21,663 bases of DNA from a virus. A model generated the notes under the pieces. The model saw only the letters and a list, made by a program, of their open reading frames with translations, did not search any database and was not told where the DNA came from. Positions 1 to 11,700 of the stretch are shown in pieces. Made by a program: the position numbers and the translations under genes. The stretch is taken from positions 1 through 21,663 of the IMG/VR virus record IMGVR_UViG_3300047560_001207, one strand, 5' to 3'. Position 1 is the first letter of the stretch. Every line of letters begins with the position of its first letter.

Positions 1-2095
1 TCATAACATTAACTGGTTGACCTGTTTGGCTAGATATAACTCCGCCAGTATTAGGAACAGATAAACCAGAACTCGATGATTGTGGTCCCGGAGGGCTAAC
101 ACCGTTAGGATCAGACGTTAAACCTGGACGGCCAACAGCAAAGTAATCTGCTTGACCGGTAGACAATGTATGTTTGTGTTCAGGTAAGTTAGTAACAGAT
201 AATGATTTATAGTCTGCACCAGATCCTGCACCTAATGTATCAGCAGTAATATCAGAAACTCTGTTTGCTGCTCCGCCACCTGCATCAATAAAGATTGCAG
301 GATTTGTTTTGTCAGGAACCGTTGTTCCGTTATCCATATTGTCACGACCTAATGGGAATCTACCACGTAAATCAGGAAGTGCAAATGTATTTTTACCCAT
401 CAATAATACAGCAGGTTTGTATGTATATCCAATAGTAGCAAACAATTCTGTATATTTTCCAATAGTAACTTCACTACCATCACAGAATAGGTAACCATTT
501 GGCAATACTTGACCAGCGAATGGAACAATTACACCAATTGGCATGGTAGGAATATTAGATACAAATGTTTGTTTAGTATGTTTTCTTAAACCTGTACCTG
601 GGCGATATATTAATATTTGGTCCGTGTTTAAAGAATCGGTAACTTCAGTTTTAGCCGACACAAAGTCCTGGCTAACTGTTGTTTGAAATACTGCTGTACC
701 ATCAGTAGTTTGACCATCAAACGATACAGCATTACTTGTAACGTCACCTGTTAAACTAAAAACTGTTGGGCTTGCTAGTTTTGCAGCAGATCCTGTAATG
801 TTACCAGATAGAGCACCTGTAAATGAACCGTTAAAGTTACCTTGGAATGTTTGTGCATACACGTTTCTAAACTTACGTGTACTAGATCCAATGTCATACA
901 ACAATGTAGCAGAATCACTACCTGGTAAAATTACCGAGCCACCAATCGGTGTGCTGTTAGTATCTAAATTGTTAACATAAATGTTGCCAAACACGTTTAC
1001 GTCATTGCCAACATTAACACTCTTTTCTACAGATAATCCGCCTGCTGTTGCAATACTGCCAACACCAACTTCAGTAGAATCAGTTGTGTCTGTTACTGCA
1101 AGTGCTCCTGAAGATAAAATATCGCCAGCAACATCTAACGTTGCTTGAGGGTTAGTATTACTTGCACCAATACCTATTCTGTTTCTAGAATCTACGTGCA
1201 ATACTGTATTAATTGCGCCGTTGTTGTTAAGTCTAAAATCAAAACTAGCACCGCTAGTCTTATTATAAAGAACTGTAGCTGACGAATCTGTGCTTAAATT
1301 GAAACTAAGGTCAGAACCAATAGTTAGACCGTTGTTATTTCTAATATTAAAAGAATAGTTTGTAGTACTTGTTTGATCACTTCTTAAGAAGTTTGCAGCA
1401 GCCACTGAGTTAGAGTTAACATTTAATGCATCTGCTACACTAGCAGTACCCCAAAACTTTGTAGGAGAGCTTGAACTACCAGAGTCAACTGTACTTAAAT
1501 TAATACCTTGACCGACTGTAGTAAAACCTGCAATAGTTTGCTTTGGTGTAAATGCCTCTTTGCTAATAATTGCTAATCTGTAATTGTTAGCATACAACGA
1601 TAATACGTTATGATCAGCGTCATTAGTATCTGTAATTGTTTCTACAGCTGGACCTGTCTGGGTGCCTGCGCTGTACTGTGGTCCAATTAACAACCAGTTA
1701 GAACCAGAATACAAATATAATTGTTTGTTGTCAGTATCTACCCATAAATCACCTTGACCTGCGTCAAGAGGAGCAGAAGTAGACTTCTTAATATTGCCCG
1801 CTGCACTCCATGTTGTACCGTCATATACATTTAAAATGTTAGTAGTAGTGTTGTACCATAGTTGACCTTGTACAGGGCTACTTAAAATTGTTGCAGTTGG
1901 AGTATTAGATCCAGAATCTGGACATGCAAAGTTTTCTAATAAGTGTAAAAAGTTTTCTGCAATGACTGGACCATAACCAGCGTAGTTCTTACCTACAAAT
2001 GTAATAGGTGTCTGCTGATTAAGCATCTGATCCTGCACGCTAATTGGCGGCTTTAATGGATTAGTTGTTTCTGTATGATTTACTTGATAGGTCAT
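1..2095 (-). CDS. Tail fibre protein with phage tail-collar domain (C-terminus cut by window edge)
   Basis: Receptor-binding or distal tail fibre subunit. It starts at the ATG at 2095, with GGAG six bases upstream and 11 bases after the preceding stop. The frame stays open for 698 codons to the window edge. The N-terminus has VGKNYAGYGPVIAENFLHLL (about 33-52), then two copies of a GxLWxxTxxxxLxxYxGxxW unit (about 77-95 and 112-131), usual in fibres of large myophages. The middle holds an IGIGASNTNPQATLDVAG segment (about 305-322) and GSSTRKFRNVYAQTFQGN (about 402-420), both typical of repetitive trimeric fibre shafts. Residues about 515-590 are a tail-collar domain: PIGVIVPFAGQVLPNGYLFCDGS, here split as PIGVIVPFAG then LPNGYLFCDGS, followed by FALPDLRGRFPLGRDN. 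NLPEHKHTL follows near 630-640. The last visible residues, TGQPVNVM, usually lie shortly before the end of such proteins, so probably only a few tens of residues are missing. The collar call is firm; the receptor is unknown. Confidence 0.88.
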   Translation of the reverse strand, partial: MTYQVNHTETTNPLKPPISVQDQMLNQQTPITFVGKNYAGYGPVIAENFLHLLENFACPDSGSNTPTATILSSPVQGQLWYNTTTNILNVYDGTTWSAAGNIKKSTSAPLDAGQGDLWVDTDNKQLYLYSGSNWLLIGPQYSAGTQTGPAVETITDTNDADHNVLSLYANNYRLAIISKEAFTPKQTIAGFTTVGQGINLSTVDSGSSSSPTKFWGTASVADALNVNSNSVAAANFLRSDQTSTTNYSFNIRNNNGLTIGSDLSFNLSTDSSATVLYNKTSGASFDFRLNNNGAINTVLHVDSRNRIGIGASNTNPQATLDVAGDILSSGALAVTDTTDSTEVGVGSIATAGGLSVEKSVNVGNDVNVFGNIYVNNLDTNSTPIGGSVILPGSDSATLLYDIGSSTRKFRNVYAQTFQGNFNGSFTGALSGNITGSAAKLASPTVFSLTGDVTSNAVSFDGQTTDGTAVFQTTVSQDFVSAKTEVTDSLNTDQILIYRPGTGLRKHTKQTFVSNIPTMPIGVIVPFAGQVLPNGYLFCDGSEVTIGKYTELFATIGYTYKPAVLLMGKNTFALPDLRGRFPLGRDNMDNGTTVPDKTNPAIFIDAGGGAANRVSDITADTLGAGSGADYKSLSVTNLPEHKHTLSTGQADYFAVGRPGLTSDPNGVSPPGPQSSSSGLSVPNTGGVISSQTGQPVNVM

Positions 2096-2101
2096 TTATC
2101 G

Positions 2102-2105
2102 CTCC
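2102..2105 (-). promoter_or_regulatory. Ribosome binding site of the tail fibre gene
   Basis: GGAG on the minus strand, six bases before the ATG at 2095 and immediately after the stop codon of the 198-residue gene. It supports this start for the fibre and coupled translation of the two genes. Confidence 0.6.
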
Positions 2106-2106
2106 A

Positions 2107-2703
2107 TTAACCTGTTAAACTCTGAATACGAATCGTATAATCAATTTGAATTAAACGATTAAGTGACTTTTGTACAGGATGGAAAACAACGTGTGTTAAC
2201 AATAAACTATTTCCAGACGAGCTATAAGACTTTAGTCCTAACTCATCAAATACATAAGCATTTTCGTTGTTAGTTGTAGTGTCGTATGCTTGTTGACCGC
2301 CTGGCTCACCGTAATCTAACAAACAAGTAATAAACACGTCGGTATAATTTGTACCTGTAACATGGCGTGTTTCAATAAAATTTCTTGTTGGATCTGTATT
2401 ATTACCAGATTTGTCATCAACAATTTTTGTATATGTCTGATTGTAAAGACTTGCATTAGATCCTGTACTGTTTGGAGTTAAGTAAGTAATAATACCTGTA
2501 GGATCTACAGAAGTACCACCATTACCAAACGCCATTTCGTAGATAAAACCCTCGCCTCTATCAGCAATACTGCTTGCTAATGCAATACTCATATTCTCGT
2601 AGTGAATTGCATTGCCTTTATCAATGAAAACTTCCTTACTTACCGGGTCATGTATTTTAATATGACCACGGATAGCTAGGCCTGTCATGTCTTTATGCTG
2701 CAT
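2107..2703 (-). CDS. Conserved beta-rich virion structural protein, 198 aa (function unassigned)
   Basis: A complete gene between the giant baseplate protein and the tail fibre. The start at 2703 is preceded by GAGAG at good spacing and by a late-promoter-like element. The N-terminus reads GHIKIHDPVSKEVFIDKGNAIHYENMS in outline: a strand-turn-strand opening, then a K-G-N-A-I-H segment. A YEMAFGNGG segment follows near residue 55, and the C-terminus has ELGL and then LLLTHVVFHPVQKS and YTIRIQS. I recall similar ELGL...LTHVIFHPVQKS endings in small structural proteins of marine T4-like phages, but I cannot name a T4 counterpart. There is no signal peptide, membrane segment or catalytic motif. 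Its place beside the fibre suggests a connector or adaptor between baseplate and fibre, or a small baseplate component; this is inferred from position only. Confidence 0.8.
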   Translation of the reverse strand: MQHKDMTGLAIRGHIKIHDPVSKEVFIDKGNAIHYENMSIALASSIADRGEGFIYEMAFGNGGTSVDPTGIITYLTPNSTGSNASLYNQTYTKIVDDKSGNNTDPTRNFIETRHVTGTNYTDVFITCLLDYGEPGGQQAYDTTTNNENAYVFDELGLKSYSSSGNSLLLTHVVFHPVQKSLNRLIQIDYTIRIQSLTG

Positions 2704-2721
2704 ATTAATCTCTCTTTATAG

Positions 2722-2731
2722 TATATTTAGC
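2722..2731 (-). promoter_or_regulatory. Late-promoter-like element upstream of the 198-aa gene
   Basis: On the minus strand this 48-base gap (2704-2751) contains AGCTAAATAT (2722-2731 covers GCTAAATATA). The CTAAATA core ends 20 bases before the ATG at 2703. The T4 late consensus is TATAAATA, and close variants are used by marine T4-like phages. The same ten bases recur upstream of gp6 at nearly the same distance. No convincing terminator hairpin is visible in the gap. Confidence 0.6.
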
Positions 2732-2751
2732 TAGTCCATTATCTGCTATGT

Positions 2752-5700
2752 TTAAGTCTTCTTTATTTCGCTATACCAAATTCCTGGGCGAGCTTTTAAG
2801 AATTGCGCAATTCTGTTATTATCAACTTGGATATTAACAGCAGAATCCCATGTAGTTCCTTGGCGTTTTACAACGTCAATACGGGTGCCAAAAATAGGTG
2901 CATCACGTAATGTGATAACGTTTGTGGCGCCATCTACTGTAAATTCAGCATCAAACGAAACGTCGCCCTCTGGGCTATCTGGGTATGTCGCAGGGCTGTA
3001 CACCTTATACGGTACTTTCTTAAGTCTAACCCCGCCCACAAATACTTCAATTTCGTTAACGCTTGCTGGAATAAAGTCTAAAGTAACAGTAGTTGTTCCA
3101 TCAGAATCAATTTTTCTAACAATATTTTGTTCAGTATACGGCAATGTTTCACTAGCACCAATTTCTTGAACAATAGTACCGATAGCGTGTAGTTTTCTAA
3201 CACCAGTACCTAACGTACCTCTGCGAAGTTGGCCTAAAATATTTCCGTTAACAGTAAAGTATTCAATACGCTCACCGTCAATTTCAATAATACCAGGCTT
3301 GTTATTTGTAGGGCTTGGTAAGTCAAAGTTGCTTGCATCTAAAACTTCAATAGTTGTATCTGTTGGGAGAAGCTCTCTAGCTAAGTTAGTTTGCTTATCT
3401 AAACTTAAACGTTTGAAGATAACTCTGTTAAGAATATCTTTAAACTGCATGTAGGCAATACCCGTAGTTAGAACATTATTACCAAACGAAATAATAGTAA
3501 ATTCGTCAGATACAATTGGCTCTTGTAACAACTTAATAGATACTTTGTCAGGCATTACCTTAAAGTCAATGCTTGGAATTAACAAGTTACCGTTTTTAAC
3601 AACCCATACAAAATTATCATTAAGAACTTCTCTATCAAGCGGCAATAAACCACTTGCTAGATTCTTGTATGAATAATACAACGGAGTGTTAGGTGTTAAT
3701 GACAAGCTAGATGTAATGTTAACAATAGTTCGTTGTATATCTAAAATATCGTGATTATAGGAACTAATAACCTCTATCTTATTTTCAGGTCCGTATGCCT
3801 GTGATAATTTAATTCTAGGTGGCGTACCATTTACAGATGGAATATACTCATACCCTTGCCCTTTCTTAACACTAATAACTAAAGGTTTATTCTTGTATTT
3901 GTTATAAACTTTCTTAGTGATAGAAACTGTAATACCGCTTAGGTCAATCTTGTAATCAACAATAGGTGTCAGTATCTTTCCGTCTGCAAATACAGAAATT
4001 TCACTAACAGAAATGCTGTATGGAACAAACTTAGCAGGATCGATTGTAAAGTCCTTATTATTATTTTCAATAGTGTAGTAACTGTTGTTCGGTCCTAATA
4101 AGATTTTTTGATCCACTCTAACAATCATGCTTGTTTCAACAGGCAATGCATCGCCGATAATGTTTGCTAATGCATATGTATCCGACCCATTACCATTAAA
4201 CTCTTCTGATTTTGTAATTGCAAATGTTTGTTGATTGCCGTTTACAATAATAAAGTTAACTAGATCGCCCACTTCTGGTGGAGTAATAAATCTAATACCT
4301 GTACGATTTGAACTTTCATACGATAAATCTGTTTGGAATAACTCTACAACTGCAGGTGTACCGTTAACATATACAATGTATGTAATATTATCTAGCCACG
4401 GTGCCTTTGTAATAAACTCTTTAGTAGATCCATCGCCAACAAAGTAGTCAAGGTCTAAGATGTTAGATCCGTTAAATCCAATACTAAACACAGAAATATA
4501 TGTTCCTTCTGGAATTGGATTATTAAATCTAACAGTTTTTGTTTTATAATCAAATACATAGTCTGCAATTTTTTCTTTAATACCAATAGATGTTTTAACA
4601 ATAATTGCATCTTTGCTGTTTGGTTGTTGGCTCAATTCGTAGTCTAAAGTTGTGCCATCGCTAACAAAACTGTCAACCTTGATCATTGCAGATCCGGTAC
4701 TTGGTCTGTCAAATACCTTAATCGCAACTGTGTCTGCAACTTGGCCTGGCACAACTTCCTCTGGACCAGAACTTGTTGTAAGTGTCGAGAAGCCGTCACC
4801 GTCAACAATAATCTCGTCTGCTGTTTTACCAGTAGCAGTTGTAAATATTCCACCTAATCTTTCTAAGGATCCACCAGTCAATGATGTATCAAAATCAGAA
4901 TCTGGTGTTTTAATACTACCATCGCTAGTGCTCTTACGGATAATAATCTTGTCACCGTCTGCTATAGGATAATCGTTAGGAATTTCTACAACATTTGTGT
5001 TTCCTGTAGCAATTATAGGTAACATAACTGCGTACTGGCTTTGCTCAGGAGTACCAAACTTAGGATCATCAATTCTGAAAATATCAAAGTATCCTCCTAG
5101 TTTAATAACTGCGCCGGCTACAAGCGGTTCATTTAATGTAATTAATCCTACAACTGGGTTGGAATAGTCAACTGTTGCTACTAATGTTCTTGTAAACACA
5201 GCGTCAACGTTTGCAGGAATGGCTCCAAAAAACACTTGATCCATTTTAACTGTATTAGATACTGCAACAATTTGAATTACTTTAGCTGTGTAAGATACAG
5301 ATGTGTAGTGTGACGGTATTGTTAAAATATCGCCAACTAACAATCCATCTACATCATCTAATACTAGCGTATCAGAGCCCACAATGATATCGGTAGAAAC
5401 ATTCTTTGTTATCTCTGCTGTAACATTTAATGGTGTATTCATGTAAATGTTCCAGTTGTAATCTAATGTAGATCCATCGGATACATAAGAATCAATGTTG
5501 TAAGATGAATGATAAACGTTTAATTCTTCATTTGCACTTGGTGTATAAGGCAATGTAAAGGAATGTGTATCAGCAGCAACAGTAACGATAAAGTCATCGA
5601 ATGTACTGTCAAAGCTATCCCATTTATCTGAGTAGTAAGGGTTTCCTCCCCAGCCGCGACTGGTTTCAAATCCCATACCGTTAACAATTACACCACCGTA

Positions 5701-8700
5701 ATCAATTCCAGTCATTAACTGACTTAGGTCCTTGCCTATTTGACCAACTGTTGGATCATAATAGAACTGGATTCTATCCGCTGCATTTAATAACGACCAA
5801 TCTTTTAGATATGTAATAGCTATTACATCATTCTTAGCAGGCGCAGTAGTAAACACAATAGAACCGTAATAACGTGTATAACCTCTATCTGTAGATTTAA
5901 CAATACCTAATTGGTATGTGTCGCGCAAGGCTGCAACACCGTTAATAGTAACCGTAGAAGTTCCAATGCGAACGTCCGGTCCCCAAATTAAAGGCCATTG
6001 TAGTCTAGAACCTGTGCCTGTAAATGTTTCAGTTTGTTGTAAGTCATTAATAAAATACGAGTTTGTTATACGGTCAAACTTCATTCTAATCAATGTTGAT
6101 CTTACAGGGCTATTACCAATAATAGCAACTGCTCTTGCAGGAGTGCCAGTGGTGTTTAATCCGCCATCTAAAACAATAGTAGGGGCACTTAGGTATCCGT
6201 GTCCAGGTGTTAACAATACAATTCTGTTAACCTTACCGTTAGCAATAAACGCTCTTGCAGTTGCACCAACACCGGAGTCACTAATAAATTTTACAATTGG
6301 TTCAGAAATATATTCAGTACCGTTGTCAACAATCTTAATGTCAGTAATTTCATATCCTGCATTGTCTAGCCAATGTCTCCATGGATACTCTAGCAATTGA
6401 GCATTAGTTGATGTAATTTTTCCAGAGGAAACTGTTGCATTTACAGTAGCAATTCCTCCGTTTTGATATGTTGGAGGAAGGTCAAAGTCAGTAATTACAG
6501 ACTTAGTGTTATCAAGTCCGCTGTAATTGCTAACGTATTCTCTAACTTTTGTTCTGTATGGTTTAACTTCGTTAATATACGATTCAAAGTCGCTAAGGTT
6601 GTCGTTGTTATATGTAACCTTTTGTGACAAGTTACCAACGTTGTGTTGTACCTTAACAAAACTTGTTTTAAACGCCCAATCAACATAATTTTGTTCGCTA
6701 ATAGCATATCTTAACCCAGTAAAGAATAGATTTAAATATTCTGTTCTAAGCTCATTTATAAAGATGTCGTTCTTTAATGATTCTAAAATATTTCTTAATT
6801 CTACATACGCAGAGTTATCAAAAATACTTCCGTCATACAATGAACCGTCATAGCCATAAACACTATCAATAAACTGATACAATGAACTAGAGAACTGTAT
6901 TGTTCCATTTTCTATACCAACAACTGAGTAACTTGCTGTCCAATCAATTGAATCAACATCAGAATATTTGTGCAACAGTACCCAGTTGTTAGAACTATCA
7001 GTTAACACTTTAACAATTTGTCCAACTGTTGACGGAATACCGCTTAGTTCTGCAAAAGTGTTTACAGCATAATCAATAGCAGTAAACTGACTGTATCCTG
7101 ATGCATACCAATCAACATATGACCAGTACTTTCTTGTGTCGTATGTTTGACTTAATGTTCTTGACCAAACTTTTGTTGTTTGTTCGTAAGCATAGATACT
7201 CCAGCTACCTGTTGCTTGAGAATCTGCTCTAACTAATGCAGAGTAGTTTCTTAAAATAAATGTTGTTGAAGAATCGTAGCCAATACCTGATTCAATAATT
7301 GAAGCGCCTGTTACTTGCCCAGATGCATTAATGATTGTTTTAATTTTTGCACCGGATCCTGATCCAATAATTTCAATGAACGGGGGATTTACATATCCGT
7401 TACCTTTGCTAATAATGTTAACGTCGACAATTCTTCCGTCAACAATTACAGGAGTCAGTATCGGTTTAATAAAGTTTGTTGTAACTGCTAGTCTTAATTC
7501 AGCATCAGTATCTAACACAACGTCATACATTCCTGTAATTACGTTAGGTTCAGGGTCGTACTTTTCAATGTTTGAAAGATTACGTTGCGTTGAGATTTGA
7601 TTTTTAATCAATACTCTATTTGCTTGTTCAATGATTTGTTTTAATGCTTCAAATCTATTAACAAACATGCTTTGCAATGGACGGTTTTCAATACCATAGC
7701 GTAGTTTAACTGGCAATGTTAAATCAGGAACAACTCTTCCGTTAAAATCTTTACCGCATAAACTATCAATCCATTTTTGTTCAATTGCTGTCGGAACCAA
7801 TGAATTAACATCGTTACTAATTAACTTCCATTGTGTGTGAACGTTCTTATCAGTCTTATCAACAGTCCAGTATTCAACCGATAATACAACGTTAGCATCT
7901 TGTAATAATGGCTTAACGTTTACTAAGCTAAAACTGTTAGAACTTGTTAATGCAAGGTATTTGTATCCTTGACCACGTGGGTTTTCAATCAACGATGCAA
8001 CATCTTTAGATGATATTTTGCGTGAAGAAATATTTGGTACTGTTGTTTTATTTTTAACCCAGTAGTAGTATGTGTATTTGATTGTTTTGCTTACGTTGTC
8101 GTATCTAGCTGTTCTACTATAAACATCGTTACCATATAAAGTAGTACCACTTATACCTTGGACTAATCCTTCTTCTGTGTCAGCAATAGCGTTCCATGCA
8201 TCTGGCAACAATGTAGACGATACCCATTCGTAAACGTCAATGCTTGCGTTAGGAAATAATGTCGACCATGTACTATTTCTATAAACAATGTCGTTGTCCG
8301 AGCTATCTAGGAACTTAGCAGTTCTTAGATCCCACCATAACATACCTACTTGTGTTGAACCCCATTGGATACCTTCATCAACGTTAACGCTACTTGTACC
8401 AGTGTAATAAGTTGCAGGGTCATAGTATGTCTTATACTTAATTTCTTGTTCTGCAATGCCAGGAATCTTGCCCTGTGTTGGGTCAAGTACATCTATATAA
8501 GAAACTAGTTTGTTAGTTAATGAGTTATACAAGAATGCCTGTTTAATCTTAGAAACATCTGGCTTGTCAATTTGTCTATGGATGATTTCCCACGACGACG
8601 AACCATTAATCTTACTGTATTGATATACTCTTCCAGAAGTATAAGATTGATCGTCTGCGCTCGGTGCGCCGATAAAAATGTTATTAGATCCAACTGCAAA

Positions 8701-11700
8701 TCCTGCACCATAACCGTCACTAGAATTAGATGGGTTAGCAATGCTTTCACCAAATACCCAAACATCGCCGTAGCGATCATAGATATCAATTTTACCAGTT
8801 CCATTGTTACTAAACACTACCAAAGTTGCATAATCGTTCATAAACGATACATTAGCACCAAAGTGTGCCGATGCTGAACCTGTTAAAGTTTGTAATGGTT
8901 CTTGACCACCGTTCATCCAAATCTCAACTGCACCTGCATTTGTATCAGCATTGCTGTTACCAATTGCAATGTATGAACCGTCAGTAGATAAAGATAGTGC
9001 CGATCCGTAACCAATTGTGTCGCCTAATAAACGCACAGGTAACTGGAATCCATTTTCGTCTTTATTGTAAACATAAACTGCACCAGGATCATTTGCATTA
9101 ATTGCCATTGTAGAACCATCTCTACTAATTGCAATTTTTGTACCAAACCCTGTATCACCAGCTTCTGTTGGAGAATAGGTAGTATTACCATACTGCCATC
9201 TTGTTAAAGTAAATTCAAATGTCCCAGACGGATCGCTATCCGGTGCTGCACTTAATGCAAGAGTTGAAGAATCTATAACCTCAAGTACTGTTTGACCTTT
9301 AGTAAAACCAGTACCAACAATAGCCATTCCTGGATAAATTACACCAGCAACAGACGACACTTTAAGAATAGTATCGCCACTGCCAACTGGGTTATATGAT
9401 GCTGTTGCTTCTGTTGTTGTCTTATATTCTAATTGGTATACAAGACCGTCACCGTTACCCAATGCGCTAACAAAAAGTGTATTCTCTCCAAACACTAGGC
9501 TTGAACCAAACAGCTCGTCAGTTTGTGGGTTAGGACTTAATATTGTATCTACTAATGTAAAAATGTTGTTTGGGTCTTTCTTATAGATAGAAATAACGCC
9601 CTGACTAGTAAAGTCTGAATTTGCACCATTCGCATTTACAGGAATATAAGGAACTTTTTTCCAATACTGTAAATTAGTATCAGGTGGATAATCAACATCC
9701 GGTAGTTCTGCAACTACTTGATAGAATCCTGTCTTAGACGGTGTCAAAGAAGTAAAGTGTACTATGCTGCTAAGATCGTAAAGAGACGTATTGTCCCATT
9801 CACCTACATAGAATGATGCAACATTATTAGCACCAGGAGTGCCGGAAGCTAACCACGTGCCGTCAACTGAAATTGCTAACACATCACCTGTCAAATCATC
9901 AGAAGTTGGTTGAATAACTGGATCAAACCCAACCGTTAATGATATAAATGGTGCTGTAATTGTTTGGCGTTCTACCCAAGGCAACGCAGGGGTAATGTTA
10001 TCATAAACAATAATTTGGCCTTGACTATTTGTAATAGCAGCAATATTACCACGAGTGTTAATTAACACTTGTCTGCCGTATGCTAAACCATCTTGTGGAA
10101 TGGCATTAGGAATTTCTGCTTTAGTGTAAACAGGATAATGTTGCCATGTTGCCCACTTTCCAGTACCGTCGTTATCTGTCCAAACAAGTTCGCCTGGCTT
10201 GATACCATTTGTAAACAATGAATCAACATTGTCAATAGTAGAAACACGCTGGCTTGTAATTGTATAGATTTGTGTTTCGTTACTAATTGCAAAAGGTTGC
10301 GGAGGGCTTTTAACTTCTTTACTAATTGTAAATGTGTTAGAAGCAACAGATACAACCTTATAAAAACCGTCAATTAAAGATGAATTAACAATACCTACAT
10401 ATTCGCCTTCGGCAAATGATACTGCGCCACTAAGTGTTAGTGTAACTTGTTTAGACGAATTGTTGTAACTCGAACTCTCCACTGTGTAAGATGTTAGAGT
10501 ATATCTGTAAACGTTCCAGTCTTGTTTTTCAAATCCGCACCAAATATAATCACCGTCTGCATAGTTTGTTATAGTTTCTAATAAAATATTATCTATAGAA
10601 GTTAGTGTTGTTTTAACTTCGTTAGAACGAACATAACCAGGTGTTCTTAAGAAAGGTTTAAAGTTTTTAATTACTGGCCATGGATTATTATTGTAACCTA
10701 AAGGTTTTAAATAAACATCGTTTGGAGTTTGTCTTACAATAAAATCAATAACACTAGTATCAACAGTTGAAACTAATTCTAATCCTTGAGGATTATTTTT
10801 AAATTGAGATTCATCTAATTTAAATTCAATATTTTCAAACGCAGCACTTGCTCCGTACTGACCAGCACGTAATGCCCATTCTTCATAGAATTTTAAACTT
10901 TCTTGATCTTCTGCACTTAGAACATCAAATAGTTTATTAAGTACATTTTGTGTACCTTTTTCTTGAATCATACCTTGATAGAATTTAAATTCGCTAACAT
11001 CATCTTTAATAATGTTGTCAAGGTACTGACGTTTCTGATAACCAACCAAATGTTGAGATAGCTCTTGTTGAGTTAAATCAAAATTGTCGCTATCTAAACT
11101 ATAAAAATCTAAGAACTGTCCTGCTTTGTAAGACCAGTTAGGCAACAATTCTTGTGTTGGCTTTTTATCTAACTTAACCCACTGGCTGTCAACAAACGTC
11201 TCGCCGCCTGGGATAAAAGATTGCGCACTATAATAGAATTCTTTGTACTTAACAATGTCACCAAGTGCATAATCTTGCCACGAGCTCCATGCATTAATCT
11301 TTGCTTGGTCAAATACAAATCCAGGAATATCAAATCCACCGTACCAATCTGCACTAGTATAACCAGATACCTTAATGCGCTCTTGGCGGTATCCACTCAT
11401 TGGATTGTAAATTGTATCATTAAAGATAGTTGTATTGTTAATAATTGCAACTTGTTCTTGCTGAATCAAATAGAACGTAGCGCCATAGATGCCATCTTCT
11501 GTTTTCGGTGTATAGCTAACAGCGTTGTCTTCTCTGTATGAATTCAAGAAGTTAGGCTCTAATGGAGTACCGTCAACTTTAAAAATTTCATAGTTATTAA
11601 ACGGATTCTTAATATCATCAACAACACTTAAAGGTGAAGTAAATGTAATTTTAGATGCACTCGGGCTTAACGAAATAACAGAACTGCCGACCATGCTTAA

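Larger units (their letters stand above)
8570..10090 (-). other. Probable seven-bladed FG-GAP-like beta-propeller inside the giant protein
   Basis: Residues about 2130-2640 contain repeated units of the form (F/Y)G-x-x-hydrophobic strand, DGSxxAIG/A strand, then a G-x-V-x-V/I-Y strand. Clear blade starts are FGSSLVFG (2325), FGTKIAIS (2444), YGSALSLS (2490), FGANVSFM (2541) and YGAGFAVG (2589), about 46-51 residues apart where uninterrupted. Two earlier units, YGRQVLINTRGNIAAIT and GDVLAISVDGTWLASG, complete a set of seven. The integrin-type DxDxDG calcium loops are not seen. Blade 2 is interrupted by a carbohydrate-binding-like module (about 2225-2277) and blade 3 by a beta domain (about 2362-2425). 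Confidence 0.7.

Noticed and set aside
1-2095. Possible diversity-generating retroelement target in the tail fibre.
   Set aside because: The visible C-terminus is a tail-collar domain, not a C-type lectin target, and no template repeat or reverse transcriptase is present in the window.
2704-2751. Possible terminator hairpin after the giant gene.
   Set aside because: Only a four-base TAGC/GCTA pairing with a long loop is visible and there is no U-tract, so it is too weak to call.
8570-10090. Propeller as a host-derived integrin-like calcium-binding protein.
   Set aside because: The DxDxDG calcium loops of integrin-type FG-GAP repeats are missing, and the region is in frame within a phage structural protein of uniform composition.
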